DNA of 64,000 nucleotides, taken from contig NC_092459.1 in NCBI RefSeq assembly GCF_047495875.1, forward strand, positions 93,667,560 to 93,731,559, read 5' to 3'. Both the position numbers and the translations under genes were made by a program. The notes under the pieces are model-generated. The model saw nothing but the letters and a program-made list of their open reading frames with translations. It was not told the origin of the DNA and ran no database searches. Source of the stretch: Pithys albifrons albifrons. Lineage: Eukaryota; Chordata; Aves; Passeriformes; Thamnophilidae. Shown here one piece after another: positions 38,201 to 48,010 of the stretch; positions within the stretch are counted from its first letter, which is position 1; every line of letters starts with the position of its first letter.

Positions 38201-40087
38201 TCCTGAAGTTCGAGTGTCTTCCTCTTGTGTGGCAAAGGAGCCACAGATCAGCTGGCAGCAAGTCTGAAGCAGGACAAAGCAGACCCCTGAGCAGCAAAAC
38301 AAAAAGCAATTTCGATCACGACTGGAGAGAAAGACCTTTATTTTTTCCCCCTTGTTCTTTAGGTATGGGCTGTTACTCTGAACGATGAAAGGAGTTGAGC
38401 CAGGTTTGTTGTCTGACCCTACTCTAGAGACTCCCTTCTGGAGAAAAGGCCGTGAACAGCCATGTGAATGATCGGCTAATTCCAAAGAAGGACTGTCATC
38501 TAAAACAGAAATTGTGTAAACTGAAGGTACTAACTGAACACTGCCACTTAAAACAACTTAAGACTAAAATGCTCTAACATTTCCCTGTTTGACCCAAAGT
38601 ATTTTCAAGCACCTGGGGCTCTGCTTTATTTCTTGTGCAGGCTCCCTGTATCCTGAGTGCTCTGAAAACTTGTAGTGACTTTGAGTTTGGTGATGGTCCC
38701 TCTGTGCTCCCCAAGGGCTGCAAGGAATGTGCTTGCCCCAGCAGCCAGAGCACGTCCTGCTTTCTATACCCTCAAGGCAGCCAGTTCCACTTGCTATTTA
38801 AAATACAAATGGTTAGGCCCCTTTGGCATGACCTAAAACTCCGAGCAAACCTCAGAATGCAAATGTAGCAGATCTTGGATTCTCTTCAGCCTTGGAATTT
38901 TCACCTGTCTCCATAACAGAAGCAAGCTCAAGACAAACAATGTGGTGGGTGAAAAGAGTTCTCTTTTTGTTTTTTTTTGGTGGAAAGGTAAAAAAATTAA
39001 AAGAATGAAGAATGCGTGATACTGGGATGAAAAAGGAGAAAAAGGTGCAAGTGTGGTACTGTATCTAGTTTCTGGGACACTCATAAAGGAAGGGATTTTT
39101 CTGGTTTTTGGTCTTCCATACGATTTCCTTTTTTTTTAATTTCTTTTTCTTTTTCCACACTAAATCTCAATTAACAGAACTGTATAAACCACTGCTGAGA
39201 GATGATGACTTTCAGTTGTTTCCTCCAGGCAGCCCAGAGGATGATTTTTCTTGTAGGGTTTGCATGGTTTGAATGGGTTGTTCCTTTCTCAGTCCATTTG
39301 CCATGTGAAGGTGCTGTTTTAAAGAGCTGGATCCTCTTCTCATTTTCCAGTAAAAAGCTGTCAGCTTGGACTAAATAGGGCAGGAAGATGGTGGCAGTAT
39401 ATGGTGGATGTAACATTTGAAACCTATGCTGCATCTACAGTAGTCAATGAAGACACTGTGCACTGGAAGCAGCACCTTGTCCTGAGGCAGCAATTTGATG
39501 TATTTGCAAATCATGTTGCAGTTATAAGCCACAGTTGGCAATGACCCACTTTTTTATTGCACACAATGTTTGTCAGTTGATTTGTGCTAGTTGTGGAGCA
39601 AAATTTTGGCATTTCAAATAGTTGTAAATATTTATGAGTTAAATGCAATTTTTGCTAATATTTAGCACCATTATATGAATAGATTATCCTCAAGGTGTGA
39701 GATATTGCTGGCATTTTGCACAGGCATCAAGAGAGTTTTGAATTTCTTTTTTCTATTGAAAAGCATAATCTCAAGAATAATCTTAAAAGTGCTTAAAATA
39801 TGACAGAGCCCTTCTCATAATTTTTATGCATTTAAGGCCTCTTGCATAAACACAGAGCCAAAATAGAAGATATGTGCATTCCAAAGTCTGGGGGTTTTAT
39901 GACTTGAAAGCCCATCCTGGAGTACTACCCTGTCTTTATGGGAAGATGAAACATAAAATGGAGACAAACTAGAGAGAATTCAATGCAAAAAGAAAGATAA
40001 TTTCTCTGAGAAAAAATACCAATTATTTATTTTCTGAAATACCCTTAGAGGAAGGCTCCTCCTGACCAGCAATATAATGTTACTTAC
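35233..40087. other. Intergenic, no supported gene
   Basis: AT-rich unique sequence. Short poly-A/T runs occur near 36,421, 38,970 and 39,130. No gene or repeat family recognised. Confidence 0.6.
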
Positions 40088-40700
40088 TTCTTAAAATGTC
40101 ATCCATGTACTCAGGTAGGAAACCAACTAAAAGCTTTTTATTTACAACACAATGTGGAGGCAGGTGCAGACTGATGTAACTATACAAAATTGTAAAGGGA
40201 ATGGGACCCTGCAGCCAAAAGACCACAAAAGCACCAGGTAGCCATGAAGTGTGCATGACTGTGGCCACAAATAAAATTACATCAACTCGAGTATTCAGTG
40301 AATTTTTAATATCTGTGTTGTGATAGAGCTTAGGAGGAACTGTTGCAAATGAAGCAATTAAGGCATCATTGACTAGGCCCCACATACTCATGAAACAAAA
40401 ACACAGTCCCTGAAGAGAGGGCAGCCTCAATAATAATACGGAAAATATTGGAATTGAAACTAAGATGTAGCAAAATCCATTCATAACAGATATCAGAATC
40501 TTAGAAATGTTTGTAAAAAATAATATTTCTACCAGAAAGCCAGCATAAGAGACTAATGTCTATAGCTTTTCTTGATTGCTCTGAGGGAGAAGTTCTTAAG
40601 TCCTCTTCTGGTTCTGACTGAATATCTGTCTGCTTGACTAGGCTGTATTGGCTCCGTTTGTGAACAGCCATATCCACTGAGTCCTTCTAGTCACACAGAC
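40088..40700 (-). pseudogene. Candidate broken exon, multi-pass membrane-protein-like
   Basis: On the minus strand a polypyrimidine tract ending in AAG (acceptor AG at 40,702-40,701) opens a block that closes with the consensus donor GTAAGT (40,087-40,082). An ATG at 40,671 has G at -3 and G at +4. It starts a 56-residue frame with a hydrophilic, acidic N-terminus (MAVHKRSQYSLVKQ...) that stops at 40,501. One frame over, an open frame of about 155 codons runs to the donor. It encodes three to four strongly hydrophobic segments separated by short polar loops. The hydrophilic frame passes smoothly into the hydrophobic one if a single base is gained or lost near 40,545. I cannot assign a family. 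It may be a frameshifted unprocessed pseudogene or lost-gene exon, or chance: the minus strand is T-rich here, which favours hydrophobic codons. Confidence 0.3.
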
Positions 40701-42954
40701 CTTAAAAAAACAGAAGGAAAATATTCTGCCAAATAGAAATAATCAATCTGGAATGTATTCCCACCCTTTCACAAGGATATCGTAAACAATAGGAAGTAAT
40801 AGATAAATCAGTAAAATACAGGTAATTGTGAGAGCTGAAATGATCCTTTACTGGCTGTTCTTATAGTGAAACAATGTGAAGAGGTGGCGAGTTCAGAAAA
40901 TGTGCTCAATAGGCAGTGAGAGAGGCCATTCTGTCTGAATATTTTTTGTCAATTATTATATAGTAATCGGATTTTTTTTTGCTACATTTATTCCATTCAC
41001 TGAACTGATTAAAAAGTCAATGTTTTCAGGAATATAGCTATGGATTAAATATAGATGTGCACAGATAAGGGTAATTTCTTATGCCACTGAAAAAGATGTG
41101 TATAATGTCATATAACAGAATGAAATTTGCATCTGATTTACAACCTCAGTATAACTAAATTTAAAACACCTTTTGGATCACTTACATTTTGTCAGCTATT
41201 TGCCCTGTTGGAGGTCAGGTGGGAGTTTTGCCATTGTTTGTAATAATGTCAATTATAATACAGTAAACTGGCTGTGATCTGCCTTTTTCTCTGAATTTCA
41301 TTCCACTGTTACTTAAAAATGATAAGAAAAGTAACACCTGAAGTAGGGATATTTTTTAAGACTTCCTTCTTCCATGTTTGTACAGGACCATCCAATCTGC
41401 CTAGATACTGAGATACTGAAAAACTGAGGTGCTGGAATACTCCAGTAGGGGATTATCCACTTCCTCACTAGGAATCATGGAAGGTGTTACTATGAGGACT
41501 AAGGTATGTAGGAGTTGTTACCCCTTAACTCCCATGATTTCACACTTAAAGCTAGACAACTTCTATGGAATATTGTGAGAAAAAGAAAAAAACCCCACCT
41601 TTGTGTTTAGTAGCTGACTACTTAGAAACTAAGATTCAAACATGATTAAGATTCAGACACAATCAAGGTAGCACAGTTGAACCTTATCCCAGCTATGGCC
41701 ACCATACACAAGTGGACTCTGTATCTGTGGTGAGAGCAAGGCTGTATGATCTCTCTTACAATACTGCTTTTATTGAAGGGAAGAATGGGTAATCAGCAAA
41801 GAAGTCCATCAAAAGGCTCTGACCAGGAGCCATGGTTTTCAGGGCTTTAGTTCAGAAAGGCAGGTAGTGTGTTGATGAGGACACCTCTGACTTGTTCTAC
41901 ATGAATCCAACATTGAGCTGCCTAGTTACAATAGTGTAATAATTTACTGTGCTTTTTCCAAAAGTAATTTTATGATTCCCTAATCAAAAGCATGACGGTA
42001 ATTTTCCAGGCTCAGAGCATGAAGCAAGTCCTCAGAGATGCAAGGGATTCATTAAGCACACAGAGAAATAGTGACTTTGTGAATTGCAAGGCTCTCTTTA
42101 TAAACAATGTCTATATAAATATGGCTAAAGGTGATGAGTTGAAAAAATGCTTGGCACTTCACAAGAAGCCAGTTTCAGGGTTGGGAATCAGAGGAGAGAG
42201 CAACCTGTAAAGATGGGACTCTGTAATGCTGACCAACTTAGTGTAACATTTGCTTTTCATTAGGCCAAGCCAAACAGGACAAAAAGGCCAAACTTGCCTG
42301 TTGTCTGCCTAGAGTCCATGACTCCATGCCTGAGATCTCCAAAGGGAGGGTTCATGTTAACCTCAGTTGTGTCATGTTTAACTTGGCTCTCTTTCTAAAT
42401 ACCACACCTTTTATATTTCTGTCTCTCTCCTTTTTAATACTGCTGGTTTGCTACGTGGAGATTTCTTGTCATACTTGTGATTTTTCTGAAATACACATCG
42501 CTTATTGTCCTGTCTGCTGCTGAACTTCTGATCTGCAAACTCTCAGTAGCTGCTGATTGTGTCCCATCATTTAGATGTTGCATGCAGAGAACATTACTGC
42601 ATAATTTCCAGAGGGTGAATGAAAACAAGTGACTTGAATCAATGCTGTGAGATCTCAACCTGTGAGGGAAAGCTCTAGGGCAATGCTTGTAATTCCCAGG
42701 GGAACTTTATAGCCAAAAAAGCAGTGAGAAGCCCTATGCTGTAGCCTGCTTCAGGGTTCCACTGCTGGATTCACATAAACTCATTTTGATTTCTTAACCT
42801 CATGTGAAGCAAATGATAGTTGAAAAAAAGATTTTCCTCAAAAACATGACCTTTGGTTTATTTTCCCAGATGCAAAATGCCTCAGTTATTCACTGCATTG
42901 CCTTTTACACCACCCACCCTGCCTTGTCTCCAGGGCCATGAGGACCCAGCTACT
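40701..42954. other. Intergenic, no supported gene
   Basis: AT-rich sequence with no recognised gene or repeat family. Confidence 0.6.
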
Positions 42955-43461
42955 CAGCCCTCATTAGGCCACAGCCAGAGTGTTGTGTCCTCAGTATAAG
43001 GACATGGAGCTCCTGGAGTGGGTCCAGCAGAGGGTGACAAAGATAATTAAGGGACTGGAGAATCATTCGTATGAGGACAAGCTGAGGGAGCTGGGCCTGT
43101 TCAGCCTTGAGAAGAAGAGACTGAGAGGGGATCTCATCTATGTCTATAAGTATCTGAAGGGAGGGGATGGATCCAGGCTCTTCTTGGTGGTGACAAGCAA
43201 TAGGACAAGAGGCAATGGACAGAAACTGATGCACAGGAAGTTCCACCTGAACATAAAGAAGTTCTTTACTGTGTGGGTGACCATGCACTGGAACATGGTT
43301 GTGGAGAGGTTGCAAAGTCTCCGTCACTGGAGAGACTCAATAACTGCCTGGATGCAACCCTCTGCCATGTGCTCTAGAATGACCCTGACTGAACAAGGAG
43401 ATTGGACCAGATAACCCACTGTGGTCTCTTCCAACCTTACCCATTCTGTGATTCTGTGATA
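42955..43461 (+). mobile_element. CR1 LINE fragment, 3' end intact
   Basis: This is the last roughly 500 bp of a CR1-type LINE. It starts in the reverse-transcriptase C-terminal region, where the translation includes ELLEWVQQRVTKIIKGLENH and [19 protein letters not shown], both typical of CR1 ORF2. It ends with the CR1 3' signature: CTTCCAACCTTACC followed by a doubled ATTCTGTG (43,443-43,461). The 5' end is truncated, as usual for CR1. The open frame across it is the remnant of ORF2, not a host gene. Confidence 0.93.
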
Positions 43462-43920
43462 GAGAGTTCTGTAGAAGCTCACCTCAGAAGAACTTGCACA
43501 GAAAGGCAATAGTAAGAGCTCCTTTAAAAGGCCTCCTGCTACCTCTGTCCTCCTTGCTTCTGGTATTGTTTGCTTAAGCTTCTGATGATCATATCTATAG
43601 CTGATCACATAAGAAATGCAGACTTTCACCCCGCAGCATTTGAACTTTACAGCTAAAACCCAACACTTTCAACTCAGGTGCTATACCAGCTTCAGAAGTG
43701 ATAGAAGTTAAAAAAGAGGATATGAACATCTGTTAGAGACAGACTCTCTGTTGGTAATGCTTCAACCAATCTGCAAGAGGCTGGCACTGTACCCTCCACT
43801 GTTCATCAAGACCATGGGCGGACCAGATGCCTTCCTGCTGCCTCCTAGTAGTGACAGATGGATATGGACCTCTCTGGCAGGTTGTTGCCTCTGCATTCTG
43901 TAGCCATTCTTGAAGTGAGT

Positions 43921-44225
43921 CATTATGGCTAGGCTTCACGAATGAAGACTTTGCGAAGGCCTTTACCCACAAGGCTATATCCTTTAAGCCTGCACAGTGG
44001 ATGTTTTAGGTGAGGCACAGAGCAAAACTGGCCCTACCCTTTGCTCCTAAGATTTATCTGCCACAGCTGAGCGAGCTTGGACAGTGACAGTGAAGTCATC
44101 AGGACTAGAACCTACAGCACCTGGAATTTCCACGAGGTGTCCCATCCAAGTACTAGCTGGGCCTGACTCTGCTCATCTTCTGAGATCTGACAAGATCAGG
44201 TGTCAGGGTGGCATGGACATAGCTG
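43921..44225 (-). mobile_element. 5S rRNA-derived SINE, copy 2 (older)
   Basis: Same family as the copies at 29,067 and 47,362, in minus orientation. The 5S head (about 44,095-44,220) retains a recognisable but degenerate A-box (44,164-44,178) and C-box region (about 44,136-44,150). The shared body follows, then the 3' hairpin as CTTCATTCGTGAAG (43,934-43,947). Most CpGs seen in the other copies are TG or CA here, so this is probably the oldest of the three. A 9-bp direct repeat, GAAGTGAGT, flanks it (43,912-43,920 and 44,226-44,234). Confidence 0.82.
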
Positions 44226-44234
44226 GAAGTGAGT

Positions 44235-45537
44235 AAGAGTGGTGCAAATCTGCAAGCAGAAATGATATTTTGAATTTGTCCCAGAAAAATCTCTACTATC
44301 ACAAATCATAATTCTGCCCAAGGTTAATTGTTTTATTTGGCTTTGGAGAAAGCTGCCACATGTGTACACAGCATACCACTTTCTTCCCCAAAGGCAGATG
44401 TCTTGAAGAGGCTGCCAGGCCTCTGTAGCTGCTGGGACACAGGGCGAGAGACATTTAAAAAGCTTTACCTCCTTGCTGATAAATGAGAAGTAGGGCTTTA
44501 TGCTGCCACTTTTCTAGGGTTTTTGCTCTCACGTTCCACTGCTGCCTGTCAGTGACTATAGCAGTAGTAGAACTCGCTTTTCATTCATGCTATCTAGAAT
44601 TGTGAGGGACGTGTCAATGCATGGGTATTTGTACCAGTGATGTGCAGCAGTTTAGTCTACAGCTGGTCTTGCAAATTCATTCACTGAGAATCTTGTCTTA
44701 TTATACAAAATCCTTTGAATAAGGGTGGGGGAAAAATAATCTAATGTAAAAGTCCAGACAGTGAGATCTTTCAGCTGGGGCTGTTGTCAAGAGTTTGTCT
44801 GTGTTCCTGCTCCGTGGGCTTAGTAGTGACTCTACTGGAAGGGTAGCTGCTCACCCCGTGCCAGACCATACATGAGCTTTTAAATGTCACTATGTAACAA
44901 GTGACGAAGATGTCCTTTTCAGTGTAACCTGATGTAAACTTGTTATACCTCTTCCCTTTTCGAAGCTGCCTTACCTCTCCTGCAGGCATACTGTTGGTGT
45001 TATGCAGCCACCTAGAGGGCCTGCTGCCTGCCCCAGCTTCACAGTTAACCAGAAACCACAGAACTGCAGGAAAACACAAACTCTGCTGACCCATAGTGGC
45101 CATAACTTGGCTGCAGTGCTGTGAGAATGTTTTTACAAATTCAGGACTACTCTTCTGGTGCTGTTAAGTAGTGTGTCATCATATTTTTTGGGGGAAAGGT
45201 GCTGACTAATTTGCTGAGGGAAAAAAATTGGAGAAGCACAGTCAGAAGAGAAGAGGATCTCAGCATCATAAATGAGAATGTACCTAATCTTGAGATTTTA
45301 CAGCAGTTCTACAGAGCAAATGAAATTCATACATCTAGAGGCTATCACAATTGACATCATAAACAGAAGGTGAGATATTCCCTGGCAGTGAGAGCCAGAA
45401 AGAAAAATTGGAGGCAAAAGGCAAAAATTACTAAAGATCACCATGTGGTTCTGATGTCATTACTGGAGATACTAGGGGGATGTATGTCTGGTTCAGATAG
45501 GGAAGACAACTCTTAGTACTGATGAGACTGATAGCAC
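44235..45537. other. Intergenic, no supported gene
   Basis: No gene or repeat family recognised between the 5S-derived SINE and the next CR1. Confidence 0.6.
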
Positions 45538-46230
45538 CCCCATGCAGCACTACAGGATTGGGCCGGAGTGCCTGGAAAGTGGCCCAGTAGAAAAAGACCC
45601 GGGGGTGCAGGTTGACAGCCAGCTGAACCTGAGCCGGCAGTGTGCCCAGGTGCCCAAGAAGGCAAATGGCATCCTGGCCTCTACCAGCAATAATGTGGCC
45701 CAGCAGGCCCAGGGAAGTGATTGTCTGCCTGTACTCAGCACCTCAAGTGCTTGTGTCCAGTTCTAGGTCCCTCACTACAAGAAAGACGTTCAGGTGCTGA
45801 AGCTGGTGAAGGTTCTGGAGAGTAAGTCATATGAGGAGCAGTTGAGGCAGCTGGGACTGTTTAGTTTGGAGAAAAGGAAGATAAGGGGAGACCTTATTGC
45901 TCACTACAACTGCCTGTAAGGAGGTTGTAGCAAGGTGGGGGTTGGCCCCTTCTCCTATGCAACTAGCAACAGGACAAGAGGAAATGGCCTCAAGCTGCAC
46001 CAGAGGAAGTTCAAGTTGGACATCGGAAAGAATTTCTTCACAAAAAAGGTCGTTAAGCATTGGAACAGGCTCCCCAGGGAGGTGGTGAAATCCCTATTCC
46101 TGAAAGGGTTCAAGAAATGACTGGATGTGGTACTTCGTGCTATGGTTTAGATGACATGGTGGTGTTCAGTCAAAGGTTGGACTTGACCATCTTGGAAGTC
46201 TCTTGCAACCTTAGTGATGCTATGAATCTT
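45538..46230 (+). mobile_element. CR1 LINE fragment, decayed
   Basis: CR1 ORF2 C-terminal sequence, broken by frameshifts. DPGVQVDSQLNLSRQCAQVP is the typical CR1 block. After an internal deletion the tail region follows, with its [24 protein letters not shown] block and the characteristic N-R-T-R-G-N-G-L-K and [10 protein letters not shown] blocks. The 3' end is worn (ATGCTATGAATCTTT near 46,218). It is older than the copy at 42,955, judging by its many indels. Confidence 0.9.
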
Positions 46231-46773
46231 TGTTTCTATGCCTTCACTTGGAGTATTGGGTTTCAAAAATCTGGAAAAATCTGGAAAAAGAAATTGAAGA
46301 TGCAAAGAACACCTCAAGGGGTGTTCATCAGGGGAATTGAAATACTATTTTACAAGAAGTACTGAAAGATCTAGCAAGGTAACATCTGAAAGGATATGAA
46401 ATGTTTCTCCCATTAAAATAATTACATCACTGATGCCAACAACAGAAAGGGTTAGGAGTCACGTGGTGCCAGGTCAGACAAGCATAGATTGCCCAAACTT
46501 TTGAGGTTGGAAAATTAATGCGTTTTTAACGCATTAGGTTCATTAGCTGTGTCTGCAGTGCCAGGACATGGGAACCCTTGCTAAAATGCAGGTTGATCCA
46601 GGAGGGAGTTGTCAGCACCAGCACTTCCAGCCTGGTGTTCTTGCTTTGGTGGTGCTGTTCAGACCTGCTCATTTCTCAAATTGTGTCATGATAACTGTAA
46701 AAACAATGTCCCTGAATTAGTGTGCCTTGCACTCTGGTGAGGATAGAAAGTGAGGCTGTGAGAAGCTGAAGGT
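46231..46773. other. Intergenic, no feature seen
   Basis: Unique-looking sequence between the CR1 fragment and the minisatellite. Nothing recognised. Confidence 0.6.
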
Positions 46774-47361
46774 GTACGCACCCCGTTGGTGTATGTACAC
46801 CCTGCAGTGTGTGCATCCTGTAGCTGTGTGTAGGCACTCTAGTGTACACCCTGTAGCTGTGTGCACACCCTCTTGCTGTGTGTAGGCACTGTAGTGTGCA
46901 CGCCTTGTAGCTGTGTGCGCACCCTGTAGGTACATGTACTCTATAGGTGTACATACATCCTATAAGTGTGTGCACCCTGTAGCCGTGTGTAGGCACTCTA
47001 GTGTACACCCTGTAGCTGTGTGCACACCCTCTTGCTGTGTGTAGGCACTGTAGTGTGCACGCCTTGTAGCTGTGTGCGCACCCTGTAGGTACATGTACTC
47101 TATAGGTGTACATACATCCTATAAGTGTGTGCACCCTGTAGCCGTGTGTAGGCACTCTAGTGTACACCCTGTAGCTGTGTGCACACCCTCTTGCTGTGTG
47201 TAGGCACTGTAGTGTGCACGCCTTGTAGCTGTGTGCGCACCCTGTAGGTACATGTACTCTATAGGTGTACATACATCCTATAAGTGTGTGCACCCTGTAG
47301 CCGTGTGTAGGCACTCTAGTGTACACCCTGTAGCTGTATGCACATCACGTAGGTGTATGTA
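46774..47361. repeat. GT/CA-rich minisatellite with 159-bp higher-order unit
   Basis: The basic motif is about 18-24 bp, a variant of CTGTAGCTGTGTGCACACC. From about 46,809 to 47,340 the motifs are organised into a 159-bp higher-order unit. The segment starting GTGTACACCC occurs at 46,842, 47,001, 47,160 and 47,319, exactly 159 bp apart, and the three full units read as identical. Because 159 is a multiple of three, the minus strand stays open for 216 codons with a 53-residue repeat. I regard that frame as a consequence of the repeat, not a gene. Confidence 0.92.
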
Positions 47362-47672
47362 GGGCAGTTAAATGCCACCCTGACACCTGATCCCGTTAGA
47401 TCTCGGAAGCTAAGCAGGGTCAGCCGTGGTTAGTACTTGGATGAGAACCTCCTGGGAATACTGGATGCTATAGGTTCTAATCCCGAGGACTTCACTGTCA
47501 CCGTCCAAGCTCGCTTGGCTGTGGCAGATGAACCTTAGGAGTTAAAGGTTGGGGCCAGTTCTGCGCACGCTGTGCCTCTCCTAAAAAATCCACTGTGCAG
47601 GCTCGAAGGACACATCCACTTGCAGAGTCCTTCCCAAATCTTCGTTCGCGAAGCCGAGCCATACATACATAC
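47362..47672 (+). mobile_element. 5S rRNA-derived SINE, copy 3, inside the minisatellite
   Basis: Plus-strand copy of the same family. It begins GGGCAGTTAAATGCCACCCT, continues into a 5S head with a perfect A-box AAGCTAAGCAGGGTC (47,407-47,421) and a slightly altered C-box (TGGATGAGAACC, 47,438-47,449). The shared body and the hairpin CTTCGTTCGCGAAG (47,640-47,653) follow. It ends in a short CATA tail. The flanks carry AGGTGTATGTA at 47,351-47,361 and 47,673-47,683, consistent with a target-site duplication, although similar sequence also occurs in the host minisatellite. It points toward HHAT, about 0.7-1.2 kb away. Confidence 0.87.
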
Positions 47673-48010
47673 AGGTGTATGTACACCCTGTACTGTGTGC
47701 ATCCAGTAGCTGTGTGCACACCCTCTAGCTGTGTGTAGGCACTGTAGCGTGAACACCTAGTAGCTGTGTGTGCACACGAGTAGGTACGTGCACTCTGTAC
47801 CTGTGTGCACCTTCTAAATGTGTGCACCCTGTAGCTGTGTGTACCTGCTGTAGCTGTGCACACCCTTTAGATATGCATACACCCCCAGCTGTGTGCGCAC
47901 CCTTTAGCTATGCATACACCCCATGGCTGTGCATACACCCCGTAGCAGTGTGCGCACTCTTTACCTGTGCATACACCCTGTAGCTGTGCATACACCCCCA
48001 GCTGTCTGCA
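47673..48010. repeat. Minisatellite, divergent part
   Basis: Continuation of the same motif family on the far side of the inserted SINE. Units are about 21 bp (GTGCATACACCCCGTAGCTGT-like) and more diverged, with no 159-bp higher-order order. The array stops where the CpG island begins. Confidence 0.88.

Noticed and set aside
42950..43327. 125-codon minus-strand frame
   Set aside because: Antisense of the CR1 copy at 42,955-43,461.
47380..47500. Functional 5S rRNA gene
   Set aside because: Several substitutions in the head, an altered C-box, no T-run terminator at the normal end, and continuation into the shared body mark it as a retroposon.
1..48000. SERTAD4, expected upstream of HHAT by synteny
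   Set aside because: Its large conserved coding exon is not found on either strand; it presumably lies left of the window.
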